Shown here: positions 40,227 to 48,824 of the stretch, piece by piece
Layout: every line of letters begins with the position of its first letter
Numbering within the stretch: position 1 is the first letter of the stretch
Source: Dermatobacter hominis
GTDB lineage: Bacteria; Actinomycetota; Acidimicrobiia; Acidimicrobiales; Microtrichaceae
Direction: 5' to 3'
Length of the DNA stretch: 64,000 nucleotides
NCBI RefSeq assembly: GCF_020715685.1
Contig: NZ_CP085840.1
Location: forward strand, 124,001 to 188,000
Notes under the pieces: model-generated
What the model saw: only the letters and a program-made list of their open reading frames with translations
The model's database searches: none
Told to the model about the DNA's origin: nothing
Made by a program: the position numbers and the translations under genes

Positions 40227-42947
40227 TCAACGACCGAACCGTTCGACGGCGAGCTCCGTACGGGAACGGACGCCCAGCTTCCGGTACACGCTCGAGAGGT
40301 GGTGCTCGACCGTCTTGGCGCTGATGAAGAGCGCGGCGGCGGCCTCGGCGTTCGTCATGCCGCTCGCCACCAACTCGGCGACGCGGGTCTCCTGAGGGGT
40401 GAGCGGATCGTTGCGGCCGGTGTGGGACCGGCGGTTCGTCTCGCCGCTGGCTGCGAGCTCCTCCACGCAACGCTGCTCCCACAGCGTCAGCCCCATCGCG
40501 TCGAACGCGTCGCGAGCCGCGTTGAGCTGGTCCCTGGCGAGTCGGCGATGACGGGCCAGTCGCAGGGAGGTGCCGAACAGCAGCCGGGTGCGGGCCGTCT
40601 CGAACGGCTCGTCGAACGCTTCGTCGTGAGCGGCGCACGCAGCCTCGAAGAGCGCCACCGAGGCCGGATCGTCCCCTGCTGCGAGCGCCTGGCAGCGCAG
40701 TGCGAGCGCCGCCCGCTTCGGATCGAGGTCGGGCAGCGCCGCGAAGCGATCGGCGAGCTCGGCCGCGGCGCGCTCGTCGCCGGTCCGGCAGTAGCCCTCG
40801 ACCAGCAGCGGAGCGATCCCGAGCAGCTCACCACGGGCGCCGCGCCCACCGTCGACGTCCAGCCAGGGTTCCAGCGTCGCCACCACCGCAGCGACATCGT
40901 TGCGGCACAGGGCGCAGTACGCCGCGGTGAGCGCGAAGTGCACGGCGACGCCGATGGTGCCCGCCCGCTCGACGAGGGATCGTGCGTGACGCAGGTGGCG
41001 TTCGGCGCCGGCGTGGTCGCCTCGAGAGGCGCACTGCCACGCCAGCAGCTCGACGGCCGGTGCGGCATCGCAGACGAAGCTCAACTCCTCGGCGAGCGAG
41101 ACCGCTTCGGTCGCATCGGCGAACGCCCCGGCGTGGTCGCCGAGCCACATGCGGCCGTGGGCGGTCATGGAGAGGGTCGGGACGAGCGCGCCCAGCGCGC
41201 CGAGCCGCCGAGCGTTGTCGACGGCCGCCTCGATCAGCGCCACGAGATCCGGATCGAGACCGACCCACGACGCGACGAACACGACGGTCACGAGCAGCGA
41301 GGGGTCCTGGCGCAGGGACGGTTCATCCGCGAAGCGATCGAGCGCCCTTTGCAGGAGGGTCACGCCGGCGTCGCGGTCTTCGTCCATCATGGCGATCAGC
41401 CCGGAGTAGCACTCCACGGCGAAGAGGTCCTGTGGCCGCTGCGGGTCTGCGACCTCCTCCAGCCGAGCGGCGACCTTCCGCATGTGGTCGAGTCGGCCCA
41501 GCCGGTGCAGGGTCATCCACAGCTCGGACAGCGCGGCGACGAGTCGGTGGCCCTCGACCTGCTCGGCGGCGTCGGACAGCAGCTCGGCAGCTCGTCGGAG
41601 CGTGCCGCTGTACCGCTCGAGCAGGCCGAGGGCGAGCAGCGCTCGAGCCCGTGTCGACGGCTCCGGTTCGAAGCGGTCGAGCGCATCCAGGAGGTGCCGC
41701 GCTCGGTCGACGTCGCCGACCACGGCGGCGGCCTCGATCGCACCGACGAGCCTCCGAGCGGCGGCCGATCCGTCGGTGCTGAGATCGGCGGCGCGCTGGT
41801 ACCCCGCCGATGCTGCGGCGAAGCAGCCGCGCTCCTCGTCGTCGATGGCGATGCGTTCGAGGTCGCCGGCCAACTGCTCGTCTGCCTCGATGCTGGCGGC
41901 AGCCAGGTGCCAGGTCCGGGACCGATGTGAGAGAGGCAGCGCGGCGGCGATCGCTGCGTGGGCCGTCCGGCGCTCCTCGGGAGTCGCGTCGAGCCACACG
42001 GCGGTCTTGACCAGGGGATGGACGAACCGAGCTGCGCCGGGGTCGATCACCACCACCTCGCGCGCTTCGAGCTCCTCGAGGAGGCGAGGTCGCAATGCCA
42101 GTCCCGACATCGCTGCGAGCTGGATCGACGCGTTGGCGTCGTCGCCGGCAGCGACGACCTGGGCCGCGCGCCGCAGCTCCGGCGGCAGCGATGACACGAC
42201 GGGCCGGTAGATCGCATCGAGCTGGTCCGACAGCGGCAGCGTCGACGGCAGCGGGGCGGCCCCGAGGCGCTGTGCCGGCGTCAGGAGCGCCGACACGTGG
42301 GTGAGGGCGAGCGGGTTGCCGCCGACCGCATCGGTCAGCCGGCGAGCGACGTCGTTCGCCGTGGCCGGCGGCAGCACCCGCTGGGCATCGCCGATCGCCA
42401 AGCCCGTCAACGTCAGGCGGTCGATGCCATCGAGCGTGGTCGGTGCCGGCGCACCGTTCCTGGTCGCCATGATCGTCACGACCCGGTCGTGGGTGAGCCG
42501 ACGAGCGCTGAACAGGATCGCCGCCGCCGACTCCGGGTCCATCCACTGCAGATCGTCGATCAGCGCGATCACCACTCCCGGCTCTGCCGCTGCAGCCAGG
42601 AGCGACAAGGTCGCCGCTGCGACCAGGAACTGGCTGTCAGGGTCAGGCTTCCGGTGGCCGAGCACCGCCTCGAGTGCCCGCCGTTGGTGCGCCGGTACCT
42701 CGTCGAGCTGGTCGAGCACGGGGCGCAGGAGCTGCAGCAGACCTCCGTACGGGAGCGGCGATTCCGCTTCGAACCCCTCTACTCGGAGCACCGTTCCGTC
42801 CGCGGAGGAAGCGACCTCGTCGAGCAACGTCGACTTGCCCATGCCCGGGTCTCCGACGATCGCAACGGCGCCGGCCCGCCCGGCTCGCGCCTGCTCGAGC
42901 ATCGATCGCAGGAGGGCGAGCTCCTCGTCACGACCGTAGATCGACAC
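40227..42947 (-). CDS. LuxR-family LAL/MalT-like transcriptional regulator
   Basis: 906 residues, typical of the large ATP-binding LuxR (LAL) regulators. N-terminal STAND/AAA ATPase: Walker A IVGDPGMGKSTLLDEV and Walker B VVIALIDDLQWMDPES. A long helical middle (about 300-830) of tetratricopeptide-like repeats follows. The C-terminal LuxR HTH (DPLTPQETRVAELVASG, ISAKTVEHHLSSVYRKLG) binds DNA. Ligand and targets are unknown; no target genes are adjacent with a clear logic. Ends 64 bases before the lipoprotein gene. Confidence 0.9.
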   Translation of the reverse strand: MSIYGRDEELALLRSMLEQARAGRAGAVAIVGDPGMGKSTLLDEVASSADGTVLRVEGFEAESPLPYGGLLQLLRPVLDQLDEVPAHQRRALEAVLGHRKPDPDSQFLVAAATLSLLAAAAEPGVVIALIDDLQWMDPESAAAILFSARRLTHDRVVTIMATRNGAPAPTTLDGIDRLTLTGLAIGDAQRVLPPATANDVARRLTDAVGGNPLALTHVSALLTPAQRLGAAPLPSTLPLSDQLDAIYRPVVSSLPPELRRAAQVVAAGDDANASIQLAAMSGLALRPRLLEELEAREVVVIDPGAARFVHPLVKTAVWLDATPEERRTAHAAIAAALPLSHRSRTWHLAAASIEADEQLAGDLERIAIDDEERGCFAAASAGYQRAADLSTDGSAAARRLVGAIEAAAVVGDVDRARHLLDALDRFEPEPSTRARALLALGLLERYSGTLRRAAELLSDAAEQVEGHRLVAALSELWMTLHRLGRLDHMRKVAARLEEVADPQRPQDLFAVECYSGLIAMMDEDRDAGVTLLQRALDRFADEPSLRQDPSLLVTVVFVASWVGLDPDLVALIEAAVDNARRLGALGALVPTLSMTAHGRMWLGDHAGAFADATEAVSLAEELSFVCDAAPAVELLAWQCASRGDHAGAERHLRHARSLVERAGTIGVAVHFALTAAYCALCRNDVAAVVATLEPWLDVDGGRGARGELLGIAPLLVEGYCRTGDERAAAELADRFAALPDLDPKRAALALRCQALAAGDDPASVALFEAACAAHDEAFDEPFETARTRLLFGTSLRLARHRRLARDQLNAARDAFDAMGLTLWEQRCVEELAASGETNRRSHTGRNDPLTPQETRVAELVASGMTNAEAAAALFISAKTVEHHLSSVYRKLGVRSRTELAVERFGR

Positions 42948-43300
42948 CTCAGACCGGCCGAATGGGGGGTTCCCCCGAAGCGACGAAGCGCCTCGCCGTA
43001 CGACGGTGAGCTGATGGCACAGACCCCCACCTCAGCGCTGTCCACCGCATGGAACGCGATCGTAACGGCGGCCGCGCTCACGTGGAGCGTGAGCCCCGCC
43101 TTCCGGTTCATGTGCGGTCAGTGGCGACCGCCCCGCCCTCGCCGACAGACTCCCGAGCGCTCCGGGCGTGCCTCGGACGGGCCGGGTGCGCCTGGTCGTG
43201 GGGACGGGTGAGGAGGGCGGAACGTCCGCCCTCAAGGTCGGACTCCGTGCCCGGGTCGTGCACCTCGTCTCCGCAGTGGTCGATCGCCTGCCTCGATGAC
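42948..43300. other. Intergenic region upstream of the LuxR gene
   Basis: About 350 bases. No convincing coding frame on either strand; predicted frames are Arg/Pro/Ser-rich shadows. It must carry the LuxR promoter on the minus strand. The terminator at 43301-43320 closes the DUF4326 gene on the far side. Confidence 0.5.
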
Positions 43301-43320
43301 GCGCCCGACTCGTCGGGCGC
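43301..43320 (-). terminator. Terminator of the DUF4326 gene
   Basis: GCGCCCGA (43301-43308), loop CTCG, TCGGGCGC (43313-43320): a perfect eight-base dyad directly after the stop codon (43321-43323). Confidence 0.75.
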
Positions 43321-43698
43321 CTAGCTGCTCGACATCGCGATGCGGTCGTCGGACTGGGGGTTGGCCAGCTTCAGGAGCACGTCGGCGTGGCAGGGCTGAT
43401 CCAGCGGGCACCAGCAGGCGAGGTCGTGGCCGCCGAGCAGCTCCTGGACGAAGTCGACGGAGCACCGGAGGTCCCCGTTGAGCAGTGCCTCCTCGTACAG
43501 CGCGGCGGCCAGGGCGCGTGCGTCGCGCTCGCTGAGCGCGCCTGTCAGGTTCCGGCCGCTCCGTCGGACGGTCCAGCCGCCGTTCAGCAGCTCCACCACC
43601 TTCCAGGGGTTGCCCCACTTCGACGGGCGCGCCACCACGAGCGCTCCTGCGGGCTTGCGCCATCCCTTGGCCCGGCGCAGTTGGATGCGTTCCGCCAT
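43321..43698 (-). CDS. DUF4326 domain protein
   Basis: 125 residues from ATG 43698 after CAGGGAGAC. Carries the family signature RRAKGWRKPAGALVVARP followed by SKWGNPW and the later HDLACWCPLDQPCHADVLL, with Cys/His suggesting a small metal or substrate site. Family proteins are usually found in phages and actinobacteria with no assigned activity. The longer frame upstream lacks coding character. Confidence 0.8.
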   Translation of the reverse strand: MAERIQLRRAKGWRKPAGALVVARPSKWGNPWKVVELLNGGWTVRRSGRNLTGALSERDARALAAALYEEALLNGDLRCSVDFVQELLGGHDLACWCPLDQPCHADVLLKLANPQSDDRIAMSSS

Positions 43699-44435
43699 CG
43701 CGAGTCTCCCTGTGACAGATCGTTCGACGCGTCGGTCGTGTTGCACGGTGCGAGCAGCGGGTCGAGGACGCAGGGGACACGTCCGGCTGGTCGGTCGTCG
43801 ACGCCGGCGCGACGGAGGTATCCGTCACGATCGTGGGCCCTGGGATGACCTCGCAGGTCTCTCACCGCAGCGTGGAAGCGTGTTGCTCGCAGCCTTTCTT
43901 CCCGGTCATGACCTGGCTCAGACCACACCGAATTCTCGGAAATGGCTTAAGGGTCGACCCGCCCTGAACGGCGTCCATGAAGCTGCCGAGATGCCCGGAC
44001 GAGAGCCCGCACGCCGCCAACCGCATGCATTCGACTCCATCGAGGACCGTCGACATGGGGCGCGCCCACGGCGGGCGATGTGCATCGTTCCGCCACCCGG
44101 TTTCGTTACACCTTTCCCCGCTTCCTGCCGCGATTTCCCCCGGTCATAGAGCCCTTCGCCGCGGGTAGATCTGCCGCGTGCGTCGAGCGGGCCGAGGCCC
44201 GTGGAGAGCCGCCCATCACCGTGTTCGGACCCAGGAGCCGAGCGGGGCGTTGCGGTGGAGGGAAGCGCACGCCGGGCCGCTCGCCGTCCCTGGACTGCGA
44301 GCGGCCCATCAGACCGGACAGGACCGAGTCGACGTCGATCCAGGTGGGCTGTCGGGCGAGGGGAGTCGAGTGGCGAGATCAGCACAACGTGCGCTCGGGA
44401 CACGGAGTGGGGTCGACCGCATCTCGCCGGCCGTG
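43699..44435. other. Long intergenic region
   Basis: About 740 bases without a supported gene. The open frames present overlap in several phases and translate to Arg/Ser/Pro-rich sequence with poor codon-position bias. A patch of lower GC lies near 43905-43960 (CGAATTCTCGGAAATGGC) and another near 44095-44140 (GGTTTCGTTACACC), the kind of sequence seen at promoters. Nothing I recognise as a riboswitch or ncRNA. Confidence 0.4.
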
Positions 44436-44999
44436 ATGCGACGACGAGTCGCTGCGATGGATCCGATGGCGGCTGCGGCACTCATCTCGGTCGTGCTCGA
44501 TCAGGTGCACGCCATGAGCTGGGCCGTGGCGGCGGCGGAGCGCGGGCCCGCTGAGCTGTGGGACGGGCTGGTCATCGGCGGCGTCGGCGCGTGGCAGGTC
44601 ACGGCGACGTGGTGCGACGAGCGCCGACTCGCCGTGCGGCCCAGCTGGTCCGCCGTCCGCCCGGGTGCAGCGGTCATCGACGGGGTCAGCGAGCTGAGCC
44701 GGAGGGCGATCAGCTGCGGGCGGGCGCTCGAGCTCACATGGCCGGCGGAGCTGTGCGCCGCCGCAGGCGCCGAGCTCGACGAGCTGGCGTCACGGCTGCC
44801 ACGCCGATGCCGCACGGCACTCGAGTCGGATCCCGTCGGCTGGACCGCAGCGCTGACCTCCGTTCGACGGGTCGGAGTGGGCCTCGCGCTGCTGGAACGG
44901 ACCGCCGGCGAGCAGTTCCCGGGAGTCGGCCACGCACAGATCAGCCCCATGGACGGGCCGGCCGACCGCCGTGTCCCCGCCCCGACCGTGTCGACGTGA
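44436..44999 (+). CDS. Hypothetical protein upstream of the EEP gene
   Basis: 187 residues from ATG 44436, or shorter from 44457 or 44466. Begins MRRRVAAMDPMAAAALIS and continues with helix-like coding sequence (VLDQVHAMSWAVAAAERG, WDGLVIGGVGAWQVTATW, ISCGRALELTWPAELC). The open frame extends 5' to 44178 but that part lacks GC bias at third positions. The TGA is one base before the ATG of the EEP gene, so the two are probably one transcript. Family not recognised. Confidence 0.55.
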   Translation: MRRRVAAMDPMAAAALISVVLDQVHAMSWAVAAAERGPAELWDGLVIGGVGAWQVTATWCDERRLAVRPSWSAVRPGAAVIDGVSELSRRAISCGRALELTWPAELCAAAGAELDELASRLPRRCRTALESDPVGWTAALTSVRRVGVGLALLERTAGEQFPGVGHAQISPMDGPADRRVPAPTVST

Positions 45000-45000
45000 C

Positions 45001-46050
45001 ATGGGTCCGTCGACCGAGCTCCACCGCACCGCCGCGTCCCGGGCGACTCCCGAGCGCCGGTCGTGGCCGTGGGGCCGAGCGGGGATGGCCCTCGTCTGGG
45101 CAGCCCTCGTCGGCATCGCCGTCACCACGGCGTGCCGCTTCTGGACCTGGCTCCAGGAGCTCGGGACGTCGACCCTCACCCTGGCTGGCCTGTCCGGCCC
45201 GGTGACGGCCGTGGGCGCGGCACTCGTCCTCGCCGGAGCTGCGTGGGCACGGCACTTCGGAACCCGCTGGGCCGCGTGGTGGGCGCTCGCCGCGATCGTG
45301 CCGGTCCTGCTGGTCGCCCAGTACGCCCGCCCGACCTACGCGGGTCTCGCCAGCGCCGACGGCCCCAGCTCAGGGGTCCACCTGACCGTCCTGGCGCAGA
45401 ACCTCTGGTACCACAGCCGCGAGCCGGAGGAGCAGGTCCAGATGCTCCTGGGCGAGGACGCTGACGTGTACGTGCTCAGCGAGTTCACGCCGTCGGTGCT
45501 CGCGGAGCTCCGGGACCACGACGTCGAGCGCCGCTACCCGTTCAGCGTGATCCGACCTCGGCCCGGTCGTCTCGGGATGGCGGTGCTGAGCCGGATCCCG
45601 CTCCAGGTCCGCAACGTGACGAAGTTCCGGATCACGGTGGACCTCGAACCCGTCGGCGCAGTGCCGCTCCGCCTCATCGCGACGCACTCGCCGGCTCCGT
45701 CGAGCGTCGGCATCGAGTCGTGGCACCGCGAGCTCGACCAGCTGTCACGCTCGGCGGAAGAGGCTGGTCCCGACGTCGTCGTCGCCGGGGACCTCAATGC
45801 GACGTCAGCACACGTCGCCTTCCGTGAGCTGGCGGAGGACGCCGACCTGACCGACGCCCAGGACGCGGGTGGCGGTGGTTTCGAAGGGACCTGGAACCTG
45901 CTGGCACGGGTGCCGCCGATGCAGCGCCTCGACCACATCCTCGTCGGCAGGGACGTCGGCATCCACCGCTTCCGCTTCGCCGACCGGATCGGCTCGGACC
46001 ACCGCGGCATCGTCGCCGAGATCGTCGCCCGACCGGCCGAGGATCGCTGA
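45001..46050 (+). CDS. Membrane endonuclease/exonuclease/phosphatase (EEP) family protein
   Basis: 349 residues. Three N-terminal membrane helices (about 30-115: MALVWAALVGIAVTTACRFW, AVGAALVLAGAAW, WWALAAIVPVLLVAQYA), then an EEP domain with VLAQNLWYHS, SEFTPSVL, VVVAGDLNATSAH, QRLDHILVG and IGSDHRGIVAEI, which hold the metal and catalytic Asp/His residues. The layout matches YafD-like and lipid-phosphatase-like proteins, with the active site outside the membrane. Substrate unknown. Coupled to the preceding gene by one base. Confidence 0.85.
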   Translation: MGPSTELHRTAASRATPERRSWPWGRAGMALVWAALVGIAVTTACRFWTWLQELGTSTLTLAGLSGPVTAVGAALVLAGAAWARHFGTRWAAWWALAAIVPVLLVAQYARPTYAGLASADGPSSGVHLTVLAQNLWYHSREPEEQVQMLLGEDADVYVLSEFTPSVLAELRDHDVERRYPFSVIRPRPGRLGMAVLSRIPLQVRNVTKFRITVDLEPVGAVPLRLIATHSPAPSSVGIESWHRELDQLSRSAEEAGPDVVVAGDLNATSAHVAFRELAEDADLTDAQDAGGGGFEGTWNLLARVPPMQRLDHILVGRDVGIHRFRFADRIGSDHRGIVAEIVARPAEDR

Positions 46051-46161
46051 CGCGTCCGCACGAGTCGAGCTGCGGACGGTTCACCATCACCTGGCCGCAT
46101 GATTGAGGCGCACGTCGACCGGGTAGTCAGTCGGCACTCACCCGTCACAGGAGGTCACTTC

Positions 46162-46314
46162 ATGACCATCGGAGCTGCGTTGCTGGTCGTCGTCGTGGGC
46201 GTGCTCATCGCACTGTTCGCGAGCCCCACCATCGGATGGATCGTGGCAGCGGTCGGCCTGGTCGGCCTCATCGTCGCTGCCGTCACGGGTTCGAGCCGCC
46301 GAGCCGGGATCTGA
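46162..46314 (+). CDS. Two-helix mini membrane protein
   Basis: 50 residues: MTIGAALLVVVVGVLIALF, then TIGWIVAAVGLVGLIVAAV and a basic tail SSRRAGI. The ATG is chosen because an ideal Shine-Dalgarno (AGGAGGT) lies six bases before it; the longer frame from 46099 lacks one. Similar to small DUF6131-like proteins of unknown role. A strong terminator follows at 46326-46353. Confidence 0.75.
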   Translation: MTIGAALLVVVVGVLIALFASPTIGWIVAAVGLVGLIVAAVTGSSRRAGI

Positions 46315-46325
46315 GCCTGCGACCT

Positions 46326-46353
46326 GGCCCTCGGACGAGTCGGTCCGAGGGCC
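46326..46353 (+). terminator. Terminator after the mini membrane protein
   Basis: GGCCCTCGGAC (46326-46336), loop GAGTCG, GTCCGAGGGCC (46343-46353): an eleven-base perfect stem 11 bases after the stop codon. Confidence 0.85.
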
Positions 46354-46534
46354 GGCCGCCGCCCCTCCCGACGACCCTCGAGGTCCGGAGGAGACGTCAT
46401 GAGCACGTCTCGTCCCCGGACCGGGGTCATGGATCGATCGGGTGCCGAGGCCTCGACGGCGGCACCCACGCGATGGCGGTTCGGCGCCGGCACCCGCACG
46501 CCCGACACCGACGACCGCGGGCTCCGCTCGCGGC

Positions 46535-48133
46535 TCAACCCGGGGCCGGGTCGCCCGTCGGCCGATCCGCCTCCTGCACCCCCGGAAGGCTGTCGAGCCT
46601 CGCGGCGACGACGCAGATGTCGTCCTCGGACGAATCTGCGCCCAGCGCCGTGCGGAGCCGCTCGGCCAGCCCGCTCAGGGAGCCGGTCTCCGACGCGAGT
46701 GCCGTGGTGAGCCGGGCGAAGCCGACATCGAGCACCTCGCCTCTGCGCTCGACCAGGCCGTCGGTGTACATGACCAACGTCGCGCCCGGGCTCAACGGCA
46801 GTTCGTTCACCGGGTAGTCCTCCTGGTGCGCGTATCCGATCGGTGGACGGCCGGGCGCCTCGAGCAGTCGAGGACCGGACGTGTCGCACAGCGCCGGGGG
46901 CGGGTGCCCGGCGTGGGCCCAGCGGAGCACCTGGCGCCCTGGGTCGATGACGGCGTAGAGGACGGTGGCGAGCACGTCGAGGTCCGAGTGGGTCGCGTAG
47001 TGGTTGAGGAGCGCGAGCGCGTCTCCCGGGCCGTCCGACGTGAACGCGCTGAGTCGCAGCGCGTTGCGCAGGTGGGCCATCGACGCCGCAGCCGAGATGC
47101 CGTGGCCGGCGACGTCGCCGACGACGAGACCGACCTCGCCCGACGGCAGCCGGAACGCGTCGTACCAATCGCCACCGACGCCGCCCGGACCCGTCGCGGG
47201 GAAGTAGCTGGCTTCGATCGTGAACCCGGGGAAGTGCGCCAGGTCTGGGAGGATGGCCGCCTGCAGCTCCGCGACCAGGTGACCCTGCTCCTGAAGGCGT
47301 GATTCGGCGAGATCCAGCGCCCGCTCGGCCTCGCGGAGCGCGCTGACGTCCTGGGCGGTGCCCCACAACCGGATCGCCTGGCCGTCCTCGATGACCACGT
47401 CGCCGTGGACCAGCAGATCCCGCACCTCGCCGTCGGCGCGCCGGATGCGCGTCTCGAAGCGGACCGGTGCCAGCTGGGCCTCCATGCGCTCCTGGGCGTC
47501 GTCGACGGTCGTCCGGTGCTCGTCGGGGAAGAACATCGTGACCAGGCGATCCCGATCCGGCAGCGGGGCATCGTCGTCGATGCCGAAGAGACGTCGGAGC
47601 TCGGCGGAGAACACCACCTCGTTGGTCGCGAGGTCGAGCGTCCACACGCCGATGTTCGCCAGGCGCTGGGCTGCCTCGAACTGGTCGACGGTCTCCGACA
47701 GCCGCCGATGGATGCGGCGCTGCTCGGTCACGTCCCGCGACACGACGATGAGTCCGTCCCCGAACTTCGATGCGTGGAGCGCGTAGTAACCGGAGACGAC
47801 CTGCTCGTCGATCTGGTCGGTGTACGGGAGCTCGTCGATCACGAGCGGCCGTCCGGTCTCCACGACGTCCACGTAGCGGGGGAGCAGGGGCGCGATCGCC
47901 GGGTAGAGCTCGAGCAGGCGGCCCCCGATGAGCTCGTCCCGGGTCCGTCCGGCGACGTCGATGTCCACTGAGTTCATGTGGACGATGACGAAGTCGACGA
48001 TCGTGCCGTCGGGGTCCCGGACGGCCCGCTGGATCACGACGAGGTCCAACATCGCGTCGAACGCCGCACGCAGCCACGCAGGCTCGCTGGGGTCCGTCAC
48101 CGGCGGTTCGTCAGGCGGCTCGTCGTCGTCCAT
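46535..48133 (-). CDS. PAS-PAS-SpoIIE (PP2C) phosphatase
   Basis: 532 residues. Two PAS domains (about 25-145 and 150-275; the first ends SRDVTEQRRIHRRLSETVDQ and the second GTAQDVSALREAERALDLAE) are joined to a SpoIIE phosphatase (about 295-515) with GGDWYDAF, VVGDVAGHGISAAASM, YTDGLVERRG and EDDICVVAARL. The Asp residues bind two metals. Family proteins dephosphorylate anti-sigma-factor antagonists in partner-switching. No anti-sigma factor or antagonist is in the window. Confidence 0.9.
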   Translation of the reverse strand: MDDDEPPDEPPVTDPSEPAWLRAAFDAMLDLVVIQRAVRDPDGTIVDFVIVHMNSVDIDVAGRTRDELIGGRLLELYPAIAPLLPRYVDVVETGRPLVIDELPYTDQIDEQVVSGYYALHASKFGDGLIVVSRDVTEQRRIHRRLSETVDQFEAAQRLANIGVWTLDLATNEVVFSAELRRLFGIDDDAPLPDRDRLVTMFFPDEHRTTVDDAQERMEAQLAPVRFETRIRRADGEVRDLLVHGDVVIEDGQAIRLWGTAQDVSALREAERALDLAESRLQEQGHLVAELQAAILPDLAHFPGFTIEASYFPATGPGGVGGDWYDAFRLPSGEVGLVVGDVAGHGISAAASMAHLRNALRLSAFTSDGPGDALALLNHYATHSDLDVLATVLYAVIDPGRQVLRWAHAGHPPPALCDTSGPRLLEAPGRPPIGYAHQEDYPVNELPLSPGATLVMYTDGLVERRGEVLDVGFARLTTALASETGSLSGLAERLRTALGADSSEDDICVVAARLDSLPGVQEADRPTGDPAPG

Positions 48134-48247
48134 CGCGCCCCTCTCCCGGGCCGAAACCTACTCCTCCGGAGCGTCGCCGCAGATCGGATCGGACGGCGGG
48201 ATCACGTCACGTCGTCGCGGTGGCGGGCCGAACGCCGGCCGATCAGG

Positions 48248-48574
48248 TCAGTTCGAGCAGGCGACGCAGCGCACCGCGTCGGGGACCGCGGCCAGCCGTT
48301 CGGCCGGGATCTGCTCACCGCACGACTCGCACCGTCCGTAGGTGCCGGCGCCGACGCGGCGGAGCGCCTCCTCGGCCGTCTCGAAAGCGGAGCGGGCGGT
48401 GCTCAGGAGCAGCGCGGCAGCGTCGCGGTCCTCCTGGATGACGTCGGGGTCCGCGAGCAGCTCCTCGTACTCGGCCTGCAGCTCGTCGACGCGGGCACGG
48501 GCCGCGTCGACCTCCGCCCGGAGGCCGGCGGCCGCATCGTCGTCGGTCTCGTGGTCGATCGATCGGTTCGGCAT
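48248..48574 (-). CDS. TraR/DksA-type C4 zinc finger protein
   Basis: 108 residues. A helical N-terminal coiled coil (AAGLRAEVDAARARVDEL, RDAAALLLSTARSAFETA) is followed by the four-Cys zinc finger YGRCESCGEQIP ... VRCVACSN. DksA/TraR proteins enter the RNA polymerase secondary channel; the actinobacterial members (RbpA-like or CarD-independent) are less studied, so the role is inferred. It lies 114 bases upstream of the SpoIIE gene on the same strand. Confidence 0.85.
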   Translation of the reverse strand: MPNRSIDHETDDDAAAGLRAEVDAARARVDELQAEYEELLADPDVIQEDRDAAALLLSTARSAFETAEEALRRVGAGTYGRCESCGEQIPAERLAAVPDAVRCVACSN

Positions 48575-48796
48575 CGGAGTGCACCTCGTGGGTTCGGCCT
48601 GCGGCGTCGGTGCGCGCGCGACGGCTGCGACTGCACCGGGGGATTCTTTGACCCTAGGCGGCGAGGCCGCCGACGGCGACGCGAGTTGTCGTTCCGACGA
48701 TCGAGGCCGGCTCGAGGGACTTCGGCGGGGGCAGCAGCGACGGGGCTGCCGAGCGGCCGGCCGTGAAGGGTGCTCAGCGGTCGCTGATGAGGGTCA

Positions 48797-48816
48797 CCTA
48801 ACAGACTCTGATTAGG
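48797..48816 (+). promoter_or_regulatory. Dyad overlapping the -10 of the AMP-ligase gene
   Basis: CCTAA-CAGA-C-TCTG-A-TTAGG: nine paired bases per side with one bulged A. The likely -10 TAGGAT (48813-48818) overlaps its right arm and ends six bases before the GTG at 48825, so a protein bound here would block a leaderless start. The protein is not known. Confidence 0.5.
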
Positions 48817-48824
48817 ATCGTTGT

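Noticed and set aside
44095-44160. Possible c-di-AMP or other riboswitch on the minus strand
   Set aside because: A GGTGTAACGAAACC-like piece drew attention, but I cannot fold it into a known consensus and no target gene starts downstream.
44178-44435. 5' extension of the gene at 44436 to a GTG with TAGATC upstream
   Set aside because: The open frame is long, but third-codon GC is low and the sequence looks non-coding.
46399-46710. Plus-strand frame with a GGAGGAG site before its ATG
   Set aside because: The Shine-Dalgarno is good, but the product is Arg/Pro/Ser-rich, most of it lies antisense to the SpoIIE gene, and a strong terminator lies just upstream. Probably chance.
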